From positions 55,488,501 to 55,552,500 of the forward strand of contig NC_089980.1 in NCBI RefSeq assembly GCF_036417845.1: a stretch of DNA of 64,000 nucleotides, written 5' to 3'. The position numbers and the translations under genes were made by a program. The notes under the pieces are model-generated. The model made no database searches. It was not told where the DNA came from and saw only the letters and a list, made by a program, of their open reading frames with translations. This document shows, in pieces, positions 1 to 11,764 of the stretch; position 1 is the stretch's first letter; each line of letters opens with the position of its first letter. The DNA comes from Apteryx mantelli (lineage: Eukaryota; Chordata; Aves; Apterygiformes; Apterygidae).

Positions 1-460
1 ATCCATCACAGTATGGATCTGTTGTTACTAAGACCAGAATGATTTGCTATTTTGTTCCAGATCAAAGCAAGACGCCATTTATTATCCTTCATCTACAAGC
101 AAAACTTCCCTTGAGGTCACCAAAAAATGTGCCCATGCTCAGCTGTGGTACATTGCAGATTAGCTACTATGGCCTTAACACTTTGGTTATTGGCTAATAG
201 TGCAGGTCAAGCCTTTACAGAATTGCCTTACTGAAAAAGGTCCCTGGGTCTCCTAGTTAATCCTCAAACCTGAAGCTGAAGACATCTGTAGACACTATGG
301 TTAACTCTGACAAAGATTTCTACTTGAATGTCAAACAATTCCTTTGTTAACCCCACACAAACTGTGAGAACAAGGTAAATGATACTGATCCATCCCAGAG
401 TAAGGGATCAGAAGAAGCCAGTCATCAAGGCTGACAACATGGTCTTCACATGAAGGTTAG

Positions 461-483
461 TACAGATACAGATACAGATACAA
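461..483. repeat. ATACAG hexanucleotide repeat
   Basis: Nearly four tandem copies of ACAGAT/ATACAG. Confidence 0.8.
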
Positions 484-888
484 GAAGGTACCACTGTATG
501 TCTCTGTCAGCACAACAGAGGAGTCCCACAGCAATGGCAAGAGGCTGTTTTCCCCAAGAACAATGAAAGTTTCTCTGCTGCTGTGACACAAAGAAAATCC
601 ATTTCTAGAAGACATTGCTGGGCATGAACAAGGGCTTCCACCAACTTCTGTTTTAGAAAAATCAGCCCTGTTGCTCTTTCTAGTGGTATGTCCAAGTTAA
701 ACAACTACAGTGCTGAGAAATTGCGGTGGCTGCATGGTATGGCGCAGCTTTTGGCACCAGGCTGAAGGTAGTTCTCTGCAAATGACCAACTCATTCTCTG
801 CCTCTACTAACACCAGGGAGTACCCTCTTTGAGGTGACACAACTATTTCTTTTGGGATTCATTTATCATGGAAAGAGTCGTTGTTGGG

Positions 889-926
889 TTTTTTTGTTTT
901 GTTTTGTTTTGTTTTGTTTTGTTTTT
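889..926. repeat. (GTTTT)n microsatellite
   Basis: About seven pentanucleotide units within a T-rich run. Confidence 0.9.
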
Positions 927-3900
927 AACTAAATGGGGTATGCAGCATCAGAAGGGAGTCTGCCAGCATCATACAAGACAGGGAGGAGAGGTTACTTTTT
1001 GGATCCGGGAATAGAAATCCAGACAGATAAGAAAAGAGCAAGAGTTGTTCATATGTTTGAAAGAACTGCAGTGCTCTCCCTTTGGTTCGTACAGAAATGA
1101 TCATATTTACATTTATATAGTGTTGATGTCTCAGGAGGTTTTAAAATTTGTGCACAGGATTGCACACTGCATACCCAGAAGCTGAAGAGCAAAGTCGAAT
1201 TGCACACAGCAGACAAGCCTAATTCAGAGAAAAAGGAAATTTAATCAGCACCATTCCAAGTAAACCCCTACTTTTATAAAACACCATGCACTGCATGCGT
1301 CAGCCACTTCAGCATAGCAAACTGCTCGGCTTATCAGCTTCAGAGTGGTGGAAGACTTTATCAGTTTTGCCTAGATTCATATCTCCAACCCCAGAGTACA
1401 GAGATAAAACTAACTTGTGTTTAGACCACTAGGCCAATGCCCTTACCCACTTATTTGGGTTATTGGGTCTTTTACCATTTAGACACTGCATGAAAGAAAT
1501 AAACTGACTCCAGTTCAGAGACCATTAAAATGAAAATTAGTAATCAGTGTCATCACTTAAACTGTAGTTATGGATTACTTGTTCACAGCAAAGGGAAATG
1601 TGATGCTTTAAGGCTTGTCTGGTGATATAAGGTCCTTCACAGCCACCTGTTCTTGGAGGAAGAGTGAGTATGCATCTGGCAGAGTGAAAAACTTCCTAAA
1701 CCTTGGCATTTGGCAACATTCACTGCCAACCAGATATTTGTTGCTCACTGGAAAATATTTCCTAGCTTTAGGAATTACCCCAAATTACTCCCCTGAAGTA
1801 CAATTTCCCTTCAGAAGTGTCTACACATACTAATTAGCTTGAATGTCTTGCCTCCTTGGAAACAGAAGGTCCTATGGGTGGAATTCACCTGACTTACTTC
1901 TGGCCATTGGATAACTAGACACCTCATCTAGACTGTTCATCTGGGCTTCATCTCTAATCAGTTGAGGCGACTAGCATCCTCAGAGGCAGACAGCCATCAC
2001 CTCCATTTTAGATACCCACCACAGGGTAAAATGAATCACTTTCAAGAGGTCACTCTCTTGCTATCAACCTTGACTACCTTCGATGCCTCACTCTCAGAAA
2101 GTGGAAATTTGATGAGGAGAATCTCACCACAGGGATCTGTCAAGGTTGCTCCAAGACACCAGAGAGGCTAAAAGGTAAAACAGACAGAATATTTAGTAAG
2201 ATATAAAGTCAGGCACGTGGGTACAAGACTAAACATGAGTTTAAAAGTAAAAAAATATACAAAATGTAGTCTACATTTGAGAGCTGGGTACCTGTCTAGC
2301 TGCTCAACCTTAGCTGGAAGTCCAGGGAACATCTGAGCCAACAGAAATGAAAACAGAGAAACGGAGCGATAGGGCCTGGCCACCTTGTCCCTGTGCGCTC
2401 CCTTTTTCTGGGGCCAGCCCCATCTACAGCCTGTTTTGAGTTTCTGTGGCTCTGCCAGTGGCCTGTAGCACCCCTCGAGCCAAAATCCTCATTTTCATGG
2501 CATACTCTCACCATGAGCATTCCCTTTGGTCTAGAGCACAGCTTCCTCTTTCATCCTAAGTCTGCTTCATATCCCAGCCAGATGCAGCTTTGATGATCCA
2601 CCTCTCATATCTCCACTGCTTTTCAGGCCAGGTGTGGAACAAGCTTGGATGCCCTTGCCAGCTGCCAAGGGCCGCACAGCCAGGGCGTGTGAGAGCTCTT
2701 AGCCCTTTGGCACATGTCAGATCATCGGTTAGTGCTTCCCTTGCCCAGCCCCAGCTGTCTCGCTGGCCCAAGAGGAGACAGTAACCGACTGTTAGCTGAT
2801 ATGTCACTTAAACATACCTTCAGCCAGGTTTGAAATCCGGTGCCTTACCAGCTTTCTGTGATAGCAAGTCAGGAACAGGCTGCTTTACATGGATGTGCTT
2901 GTGTGAGAGCTGCCTTCCTTCTCTGAACTGCTTGGTCCCCTCAACTGCAGGCAGAAATCTAGTGAGCTCCTAAGTTTCTTGCCCATAGCTAAGTGATCAT
3001 GAAGGCACCCAAGAAAGACTGATTTTTCAAAGCCTCTGAACAGCCTAAGTGTCCGCATCCAGTAATGGGAGCTGTAGGTGCTCAGCACCTGAAAAATATT
3101 TGGGAGTCTAACCTTTGTTATCCATGATCAACCATTCTAATCCAGCCCTGGTGTTCAGTGAATGAGAAGGAGTGGCATACAGCAAGTAAGGAGCAGACTT
3201 TTGTAGGTTGCGACTCCCACTGTGTGGCATGTAAATGTCTCATCAGCAATGCATAGTATGCAAAACTGAGGCAGACATTCGAAGAAAAAGAGAACAGTTC
3301 AAAATCAGCACCTTCTGCTTGCCAAGCTGAGCCAATGCAGCTCTGATGCACACCCAGCCACTACATCAGCCATGACATGCACGTGCTGCGTGCAAAAGTA
3401 ACTTATATTCTGAGAGATGGAATTTGTCTTTGTCATTAACAAAAGGCAGAGTGTCTATTAAAAAATAAAAGGCACCACAAAACAAACAAAATGATTCATT
3501 GGGATTTTAGGACTCACCTCTGAACACAGCAGGAGGGAAAGAGCTTGCAGTTACCCATTCTGGCTGCAGAATGGGATCGGCCCAAGAAAAATCGTGTTCC
3601 CACAGTAGACAGTTTGAGCTTGTTTTGTCAGACACTGAGGTTCAAATGACCTTTCTTTTTTGGCACAAGGACTTTGGCAGCCTAGAGAGTGCTGGTGCTA
3701 AATAACAGTAACACCAGCTTTTTCTGGTACCACATACAGTAAACAATGCAAACAGTGTTTTCAGGGACTTGGTGAGGCCGAGTCACCGATTGGGATCCAG
3801 AGACAGATCAAACTTGGTTCGTGAATGAATAGCTCCTATTTACTCGTAATCTCCGTCGTGGTGTGGGACACAGACATGCATGTGAGAGCAGCTCCTTGTG

Positions 3901-6900
3901 TGAAAAGATTTTTCACCTTTCTTGTCTTAGTACTCTGCTTCTTCAAATACCTTCTTGGATAACATTTCTGCAGCTAATGTGTCATGCAGAAAAGATATCC
4001 AGTCATGAGAACAGTATTGCGAAGTGAGTGTATAGCATTAACAGCTACAGGAAGAGCAAATACTGCACTGCAGGGTTCATACCTAAAGTTACTTTTTAGT
4101 ATAGCTGTTGTCTGTTTGTGCCTGTGTGTCAACTTTCTGTCTAAGAAATTTTGAATCCATAGGCCAATTTCAACCAGTTTTGGCAAAGGAGTAGAGATCT
4201 TTTACATATTAACTTCTCACAAGATTTATGAAAGGCTTCATAAGGAAAAACTCCTTATTAGGGCCCACTGAAGAAAAATCCTGCTGTGTGGAGTCTCTGT
4301 CATTATTATACATCAAAGAATCCAAACAGGTGCTCAGTCTCCAGACACAACCCATAGGAAACAAGGTCTGTGTGGTTTCACTGCTCACAGAGCTGGTCAG
4401 TCTATTTTACTACATACTTGCACTGCAGTACTGTCAAGAAACTTTGCCTAAGAGGAGAAACCCAGTGTCAGCCGCTGCGTAAACCTGTAGTGAGAAATGA
4501 TATCTGGTGTGAAATGCTTCTGATTTGCATAAATAAAAAAGTCAGCACATTTTACAGATGGAGATTTTCCAGCCTCACAAGTGGACCTGTGCTACCAGAA
4601 TGTCACGTTTCTTAACTCCAAGCCCAAGAAGTCTACAGAATCTTCAGTCTTTCTGTTCCAGAGTTGCCTGGTCTATGTTGGACTGAGCTGCACTTCACGC
4701 CAGAAGAGTGGGTATGCAGGAGTCTACAGTCCCCTTCAGCCTCTAATCAAAAGTAGACTTCTCAGAAGGCAACAGCAACAGAAGACAAGCAAAGACATTT
4801 CAGAGAGAAAAAATTCAATCCAAAAAACTAAGTGGCATTATCTTTTGATCAGCTTAGCATTAGGTTCACTCTAGGCAGCAAAGGCTTCTTTACTAGGAAC
4901 CCTCAGTCAAAGACACAGGAACGGTATTGCATGGCTACGTATCATTTGGAATTTTTTTTATTTATTTATTTCATACAGGTACAGTCTGTCTCAAATGCAC
5001 CAATATGTTTACTTTCCTTTCAGATGTTCTTCCCTCCTCCCATCCCCCCAACCCCACCACTAGAAGACACTTCTCTAATGAATTGTTTTACACATTTTTA
5101 CAACATTTAAATGAATCCAGGTGGGAACTTTCAAAGGAGCTTAAGGTGAAAAGTCAACACCTCATTTCGTTTTAGAAGCTTTAAAGATCCCATCTATTGG
5201 AGCTGGAGGGTTTTAAAAGTTGCAAAAAAATGTAAATACTGTAGTCCAACATGCTCTCTCTGTTTCACACCTAGCAAAACTAGAGATTAGGAGGCTGCTT
5301 TTCAGTACATGAGTCCTTGACTGGACTTAAGAAGGTGGTAGAGGACATAAAGATGGCTACAGTCTGTCTGCATATGGGTTTATATCCCATCACCTAAAGT
5401 TTCTACCTGGCAGAAAGATGACCACTTTGTATGTTTGTTCTCTTGTGCCACAGGGAAAGTTACAGTGCTGCAGTGTTTGCTCAGCAGCCTGCAAAGCCAG
5501 CCACAACATGGGACGTGAAGCCAGAAGGGAGACCTCTCTGACATCTCCCAGAGAGAGAGCCCACCATCGCCACCACATCCTTTACCCATCCTTCCTCCAG
5601 CATGCCAAGCTGTCTTGGCACCAGTGGTTGGGAGGCAGGACCCCCTTTACAGCAAAAGTTAGTCATGGCTCTCACAGGCTTTGATCAGTGCTGGACTAGT
5701 GCTAGTGCCTTAATCTGGGTCACTTTGTCAGGCAGATGTTTCTTCCTCACCTCTCCAGGGATGCCACTGCCTGCAGAGTTGCCTGCACATTTGGGTCTTC
5801 TGTGGGGCTTCACTGCAGCAGATGTTTGGTGGTTGCTGAGTGTTTCATTGCTGAGTGGTTGGCTTTTTAAATGTGTCTTCTGCTGGAGACAGGTAAAAGA
5901 AATTATTTTTAGTGCATGTAGTGTAGTGTACTCTCCCATTCTGAGTTAAAAACACCAGATCTCGTTCATCCAATTAAAGGCTCTGGCACAGGAAAAAGCA
6001 GGAGTGAGGAACACGCCAGCGCCCTTTGCCTTCCACAGAGAGATTTGAAGTAAAAATGCTTCTTTTGAAGTAAAATTTCTTTTCCTATGATCTTCAAATA
6101 TAGCAAGGCACATCAGGAGGTATTTGTCTTCCTCTGAAAACTAATGGTAGTAGTTTTTCACAGAAAGCACATATGTGACTTACTTCTTTAGATCTGTACC
6201 AACATAACAAATGCTACCTTACTCCCACAACAGCAAAAAAGTTAAGATTTGGTCAAGGAAAACTCACATAGGATCAAGCCCTGCTACATGCTATAAAACT
6301 TCAAATCCTAAGAAAGGTACATATTTTGCAGTATCAAAGCATTGCTCCTTTTCACAAGACAAAATCGTTTTTCTGAGAACAGTGGGTGCCAAGCTTTTTT
6401 GTTAAATCTGGCCATAGATTATCCTTCTGCATATCTTTTCATCTGTCTCTCTACTGGTCAATGTGGTACTAGTCATCTCACCACTGAGACACCTACAACT
6501 GTCTCAGAGTATAAGTCATTTGAAACTCTTCAAAAAGATCAGAGCAACACATGCCTTTCCTTGGTTAGCAACACCAATTCCTCTCTGTAGATACAGCTAT
6601 TGCAAGGTGGAGCAGTGAACAGACACATCCAGAGGTTCCACTGTCAGTGTGAATCAGTAGTGAGTTAAATTAAATAGATTAATTTTATTTTTTCATGTTT
6701 CTCCAAAAGAACGTAGAAAATGAAAAGACCAGAGGCTGTCTACTGGACCAGACAGAACATGGATAAACTCAACTAGTCAATAGCTGTTTGGTCACCACAA
6801 GTAGAAATAAGCCATTCATAAGTAGAAACACAAACACAAGCATCATTTGTTCATAAAATAGCTCACTTATCAAATTGTGGTGCAGGTACAGTGTGCCCAC

Positions 6901-7122
6901 ATGGGTGCCAGCAGCACAGCTCCTTTTACTTGGATCTGATCGAGCCCAAGGAAGTGGATGAACACCTTTGCGTGGTGTTTCATGAGAGTGGGTTGAGGCC
7001 CCAGGAAACCCAGGGAGGCCCCAGGAGGTTTCAGGGGAACTTATCAAGCTGCTCTCGTGCAGCCCCTTTGAAGTCAGAGTAGTGCCATATCTGTGGGGGC
7101 AGAGCGGGACGCTGTTTGCAAA

Positions 7123-7150
7123 GAAATGTGTCACAGGAAATGTGTCACAG
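7123..7150. repeat. Exact 14-bp tandem duplication
   Basis: GAAATGTGTCACAG occurs twice head to tail without mismatch, next to a looser repeat of GAGGCCCCAGGA at 6996 and 7015. Confidence 0.85.
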
Positions 7151-8088
7151 ATCTCCCCACCAACCAAACTGGGGTGTGGAAAGCTGGATGAATGGGACTA
7201 CGAGCAGCAGATTTTCAGGACCAAAGGGGTGCTGGAGGTGACTTGATCAAGTCCCCTGAACTGAGTATTAAGCTGCAGCCCGTTTCCACAAGAGCTGTTA
7301 AACATTTCTTCCATGAAATGTCACCACTGCTGCCTCTGCCCTCTCCCTAGGCAGGCAGCCTTGCCACCCAAATCCAGCCTGATCCCTCCTGCACCTCCTT
7401 TACCCAGCCCTGCCTTCCCCCGAAATGGAGTCACGGCTCTCCACTTCAGGTTCTTCCTGGGAAAAGTACCCAGCTGCTGTGTGTGATGCTCTGAGACTAA
7501 AGTGGATGACAACCAGAGCTCCTTTCCTTAGATTAAAATCCCAGTTTTCAAATCCAGACAATGAAGTTCAGCATCCTAGCCTTGCTGTGGGTTCCTCAAA
7601 GCATCTTTTAGATTAGTAAAACAGGTATTTTGGTACCATTGCACTCATTTGGACTTTCAGGCACAGCTATTTGTAACCTAGGATTGGTCTTGGTTTGAAA
7701 ACCAGGTCAACTGTTAGTTTCTCCTCTAATCTGTCTCATTATATCAGTGGCAGTCAGAAATAGCTACTGTTATAATCTGAGACAATCTCCCACAGATTGC
7801 CAGAGAATTAATGTCTTGGACTGCAAAAGTATATGGTGCCTTATTGAAAAGCCTGTCTGTGTAGGATCTCAGCAGCCAGTACAGGACTGTGTCCTGAGTG
7901 ATAGAATTATTTTCCCAAAAAACAAGAGAGTTCTGATGTGTCTTCCTTCCTCAAATAATTGTCATGCCAGTGGCTGGATGATGCTGTGAGCAGGATGAAG
8001 GCATATAACTTGGTGCCCATCACATGAAGAGTTAAGAGTTAGGTTCAGCAACCATTGCAGCTCCCCTGAACATGCTCAGCTAAAAGAC

Positions 8089-8097
8089 TATATAAAG
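8089..8097 (+). promoter_or_regulatory. TATA-box-like sequence
   Basis: TATATAAAG followed by GGCAGC, with TGTGGGAAA about 30 bp further at 8129-8138. No transcript is recognisable downstream. It may be chance in AT-rich DNA. Confidence 0.2.
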
Positions 8098-10118
8098 GGC
8101 AGCTGGGAAGATTGAATGGAGGAATATTTGTGGGAAATGCTCACATGCCATAGATTGAGTGGACATGGATTTTATATCAGTTGCACTTCTGGTTGCCTAT
8201 TTTAAGTCATACCAGTGAAGTCTTGTTGATGATGATTGCTCAGTTTTATGTTTTTGCTGGGTCACCCCTGCATGCAGAGCTGCCCACACTCTGCAAGGTT
8301 GAGTTTTTTATCTATTTCAATTTCGAAATTGCTAAACTGAGAACTTCTGACCACAAGCTCTTTGTTATCTAGAACAAAACCAAAAGTCAGCAAAATCACA
8401 TTCACTTGCTTGGATCAGCTGCCCAGAAAAATCATCTTCAGACTGGGCTCAGTGTTTTATTAGATTGTACCAATATGAAATCCAGCCCCCTCCACAGTGC
8501 CTGTGAGAAGGGATGACCAAGGCATGAAAGCAAACCTCAGCGTCAGAGGCTTGCCGCCCTGGGCTAACCTTGGCTTCGGAGAGATCACAGAGCCTAATCC
8601 CCAGGCAAACCTATCTCACCTGAAGATGGCAAAGTCCTGGAGGAACACACAAGCACTGTAACCAAAGCAAAAGTCTCCTTACCAAACCCAAATGGGCTCT
8701 TCACCATAGAGGCTACCTAGGGATTCAAAGGCAGCATGGTACCTAATAACATCTTTTGAGCCTGATTCACAAATAACAGCTTCCTATACACCATAATTGG
8801 TGGGAGTGACATAATTCTTTCCAACCCCTTTGATTGTTGTCTATAACCTATCATTCCCTCTATTTTGTCTTGTGTGAACTTCTGCCAGTTAACCTTCTTC
8901 ACAGCCAAATCTCCTGTAAACATTAGATCATCCTTTCCACCACACCAGCAACACCAACTGTGGTGAAAACATCCCGCCAGGTTTTCATCCCCATGCTGCA
9001 GACACCACCCTCGGTGTATCTGGGCTCACCCACAGGGACAGGACTACTTGAAGCTCCTAGGGCCTGCCACAAAAGGAGCCAGAGGTGACCAGAGGATTAC
9101 CTTAACTGTAGTTTTAGGTTTCTTTGTGAGCTGTTTGCAGTGCCTTGCCTTGGCCTCTGTTATTCTCAGTATGCTGGACAAACTTTAATTTGGATTATTA
9201 TTTATACATAGTGTCTCAGTATCCCCTCAAAAAATTCAAGTTCTTGTTCTGAGCAGCGTGATGCCTGTTTATGGTGATAAGTTGCAAGACACTTGTATTG
9301 ACAGATGCTTGTTGCTCAGGTTGGCAAATGGTGTCTGAAAGCATATACAGTGTTTGGGCTATGATTTTTTTTAAGTCTCAATTCAAGACAATTTTTGCCA
9401 GTTTCAAAGCACAGCTGAACTACCAGAGAAACTCATGCTTAGCTTGGATGAATTTACTGTTAGATGTATCCTTACAGCTCCCATTTTTCTAAATTCTCTG
9501 ACCTTGTGCATTTCCTTTAATTAATGAGCACACCAGACTCTATTTTTCTGTTTTGAAAGAGCCATTCGGGGACGGGGGGAAATGGAGTTCTTCAACGTTC
9601 TACCAAGACTTACTCCTCTTAAAGCCCTGTTTTGGACAAAGTTACCCTGGAGACTCTTCCCATATAACCACAGGCTGGTTCTGCCAGTGCGCTGCCCCAG
9701 CTGGCCCCCCGCAAAGGCAGGGCCAAAGTGGAGAGCAACTGCGTGGCCAAGGCTTCCAGCTGGTCACATCAGGAATTTCTCCAGCCAAACACATTTAGTC
9801 TAGTCAGCCCTGGAGAAGTAACAAAATACTGTGTCAGCATAAGGAATGTTTAAGTCTTCCAGGGAGTTTGTTTAATTTCATGATTCTGGGAGTAAAATGT
9901 GGGGCATTGATCCATTTCACTTTCAGTTTCTTCTTTTCCTTACTGCTATTTTTTCTATCAGTTGTTCTTCTCTTAAATGCTATTGCAGGAGTGGCATTAA
10001 AAATTATTATTATCATTTCTGCAGCCTGACCAGATTCGTTTCTCTTTGTTACAATGTGCCCCACTAGGAACCAGGAGGATGAGCTTCACGGCAGGCCCTG
10101 TGCTCCAAAAGTGTGGGG

Positions 10119-10174
10119 ATGTGCGTGTGCTTGCATGTGTGTGTGCATGTGTATGTGTATGTGTGTGTGTGTGC
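10119..10174. repeat. (TG)n microsatellite, interrupted
   Basis: Alternating GT run with GC and AT interruptions (GCATGTGTATGTGTATG). It explains the Cys/Val-rich reading frames here, which are not coding. Confidence 0.9.
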
Positions 10175-11710
10175 AGAAAGGGAATGAGAGACAGAGAGTA
10201 TGTGTGTGTCCTCAGTTTAATTAGAAAATTTAATTGGATGGAGTTTGGGTCATTTTTTCCCCCCTTTCGAGCTGGCTGCAATAAACAGACTTTTCTCTTT
10301 CCTTTTCATCCTTCACTGGTTTGTAGTTCTGCATCTGCTCTGCTGGCATTGTCTCTGCTAACGGCCATACCGATCAGGAAGCCAGAGCCAGGAGGCAAAT
10401 GAAGGGACTGCATTGATACCACTGATCACTGAGCCCCAAATAACTGGCAACTGTTTCTCTCTTTTACCTCTGGAGATGAGTTGAACAGATTGCGTAAAAT
10501 TTGTTGGCTTCCAAAAAAGAAAGTGGGGATGGGGAAGAGAAAGGGATGTCTTACTACCATGGCCCTCTCACTAGCTGGTACTAAAGAGCTCTTCTGGAAT
10601 TGCATTCTCAGTACAGGATGCAAATGTGAAAAATTTGTGGAAATGAGCAAATCCGCCTATTTCAGGGAATGTTTGTACAAAAGAGTGAGAGACTAAACCC
10701 ACAGTACCCTTTTCTCTCTTTGTGGGTGGATATTACAGGCTTAAATCCTACTGCAGAGCCCTCTACCTCCTGTTTTTGGCTCTGCTGTGCCTAGAGAGCA
10801 GGCAAAGCCTTGCACCATATGCTCAGATCAGACATGGGGGATCCAGTGCCAAGAACAGTGACTAACACTCAAGAAAGGCTGAGGATACGGGACGCTTCTC
10901 AGAGTCAGGGCTCTCTTCTTCAGCACCATCTCATCTCACAGGATATGGGTCACAGTCATAAGGCGAGATGGGTATTTGTCATCTCTACCCAGAAAAAATG
11001 GCCTGGGGAAGCTGACTGATGGTGTTTGCTCCCCTCACCCCAGCTTCAAAGCAAAACACTAAAGAGATGGTATAACTGTGCAAGAGTAAATTGAAGCATT
11101 TCCCAACTGGACTTATTTTAAGCCACAGTCCAATGGTCATGAGCTCACCCTTTGCTAATGAACACCCAGATGGCATTTTGTGGTCATGGCAAGGATGTGG
11201 CGAAGTCTGCAACATGCAGCAAGGAGATGATCCTCAGCACAGCAGCTCCTCACATCATCTGGTCCACCACAGCAGCTGACCATCTGGAGGACTAATTTGG
11301 GGCTGGGACAGTCTGAAACCCCAGAGCCAAGATTGTTGCCCCTCACCTGATCTGCTCCACCATTCGCCACCTCCCAGCATTTTGAGGCAGGATGGCCGAG
11401 GTGCTTTCCTTTCTGTTCCCTCATGGGGTCCTGCCACCTTTGTGCGTATTTTTACAGTTCTTCTAATGTTTTCCAGATGTTTGGATATACAGGTGAGTTA
11501 CATGTAAGTGGATGTTGTCCCTTCCTGGCCTGGCTGTGAGGAGGATGATGACAAAGTAAACCTCAATTAGGGGACAAATTTTAATGCAGACAGTTCCCTT
11601 CTCTGAATTTTAAGACAAAAGAGACGACATGGGCCCCCACCATATCATCCTGCTGGTTCCTCAGGTGGATCAGGTTCAGACACAGGCATTATATGGTCCG
11701 CACATCCTAT

Positions 11711-11764
11711 AATCTCTCTCCCTTTCTCCCTTTTTCTTCTCATTCTCCCCTCCCCCCCCCCACC
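11711..11764. repeat. Polypyrimidine tract with C10 run
   Basis: C/T-only apart from a couple of bases, ending in ten consecutive C. Confidence 0.85.

Larger units (their letters stand above)
1..8080. other. Intergenic DNA, no gene recognised
   Basis: Distal part of the DLL1 downstream desert. Apart from the short repeats listed it appears low-copy. Open frames are short (longest 132 codons, 6769-7167 minus) and have no domain. No RNA gene was recognised. Confidence 0.7.

Noticed and set aside
4523..4530. Perfect POU octamer ATTTGCAT
   Set aside because: An 8-mer is expected about once or twice in 64 kb by chance, and nothing else nearby supports function.
9997..10402. His/Thr- and Cys/Val-rich frames
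   Set aside because: Translations of the (TG)n microsatellite.
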